DNA from: an uncultured Sphingomonadaceae bacterium
GTDB taxonomy: Bacteria; Pseudomonadota; Alphaproteobacteria; Sphingomonadales; Sphingomonadaceae
Assembly: GCA_947501695.1 (NCBI GenBank)
Contig: CANMWO010000001.1
Span: 1 to 64,000 of the forward strand
Length of the DNA stretch: 64,000 bases
Direction: 5' to 3'
This document shows positions 63,856-64,000 of the stretch, in pieces; the stretch's first letter is position 1, and the number at the start of each line of letters is the position of its first letter. The translations under genes and the position numbers were made by a program. Below the pieces are notes generated by a model, which was given only the letters and a program-made list of their open reading frames with translations, was not told the DNA's origin and did no database searches.

Positions 63856-64000
63856 ATGCCGTCCGTCTCACAGGCCGTTTTGTGGCTGTCAGATGCTTTG
63901 TTCAACTGGGAAAACATCAAAAATGGCGGAATTCTGCTATGGGGTCAGGAACTCGAGTCATCTGCCTGGCACCACGCATTTTCCGATTTTATATCAATCA
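63856..64000 (+). CDS. 5' end of an unidentified gene (partial)
   Basis: An ATG-started frame runs open off the right edge (48 codons). It contains WLSDALFNWENIKNGGI and many aromatic residues. It lies just outside the element. No family recognised, ribosome site weak. Confidence 0.35.
   Translation, partial: MPSVSQAVLWLSDALFNWENIKNGGILLWGQELESSAWHHAFSDFISI

Overview
The window looks like chromosomal DNA of an alphaproteobacterium of the order Sphingomonadales (a Sphingorhabdus/Parasphingorhabdus/Sphingopyxis-like lineage). Clues are an imuA-imuB-dnaE2 SOS mutasome behind an alphaproteobacterial GAAC-N7-GAAC LexA box, the CtrA inhibitor SciP, the hisZ-purA and serC-serA pairs, a 1560-residue NAD-dependent glutamate dehydrogenase, and an alphaproteobacterial PAS_5-type protein. 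No rRNA gene or CRISPR array is seen.

Layout. (1) 1-6.3 kb: end of an unidentified gene, a Rieske oxygenase with two SnoaL/NTF2-fold partners, pheA, a membrane cytochrome c, a LOG-family protein and an extensin-like lipoprotein. (2) 6.4-13.4 kb: a heme-membrane protein plus PepSY protein, serC-serA with a leader hairpin, hisZ, purA and an L,D-transpeptidase lipoprotein. (3) 13.4-22 kb, minus strand: two transporters, a secreted protein, aroC, a GNAT protein, fabI, a YihY protein, a DnaJ/CbpA protein and an ABA4-like membrane protein. (4) 22-27.6 kb: the SOS mutasome cassette, with an operator lying across the imuA start codon. (5) 27.7-33.4 kb: a copper locus (copA-copB diverging from csoR) bracketed by 18-bp inverted repeats, followed by an N-terminally clipped response regulator flanked by two near-identical 16-bp palindromes. 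(6) 33.6-51.5 kb: pdxH, a PhzF protein, a serine hydrolase, mnmA, sciP, a GlsB-like protein, an RND efflux pump, a DUF445 protein, the large GDH and a PAS_5 protein.

(7) 51.7-63.7 kb: an integrative element of about 11.9 kb in the 3' end of tRNA-Thr(CGT). It has 17-bp direct-repeat att sites, arm-type repeats at both ends and a 602-codon tyrosine integrase frame at its right end. By eye it is more AT-rich than the flanks. It carries an HNH protein, a two-helix membrane protein, a serine recombinase, a tRNA-Leu(CAG), a double-HTH excisionase-like protein, lipoproteins (one decayed) and a large unknown protein with a weak HEPN-like segment. Its core cargo appears to be an AvaI/BsoBI-type restriction-modification system next to a stand-alone Mrr_N winged-helix protein. 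An HUH-type Rep protein is translationally overlapped with the integrase, beside a cluster of GTCAACAT repeats that may be its origin.

The strongest candidates for undescribed biology are the Mrr_N protein as a possible controller of the AvaI-like system, the int-rep unit with its repeat cluster, and the twin TGGTGTGATYAYACCA palindromes around the clipped response regulator. All functional calls come from reading the sequence and from recalled family motifs; no database search was possible.
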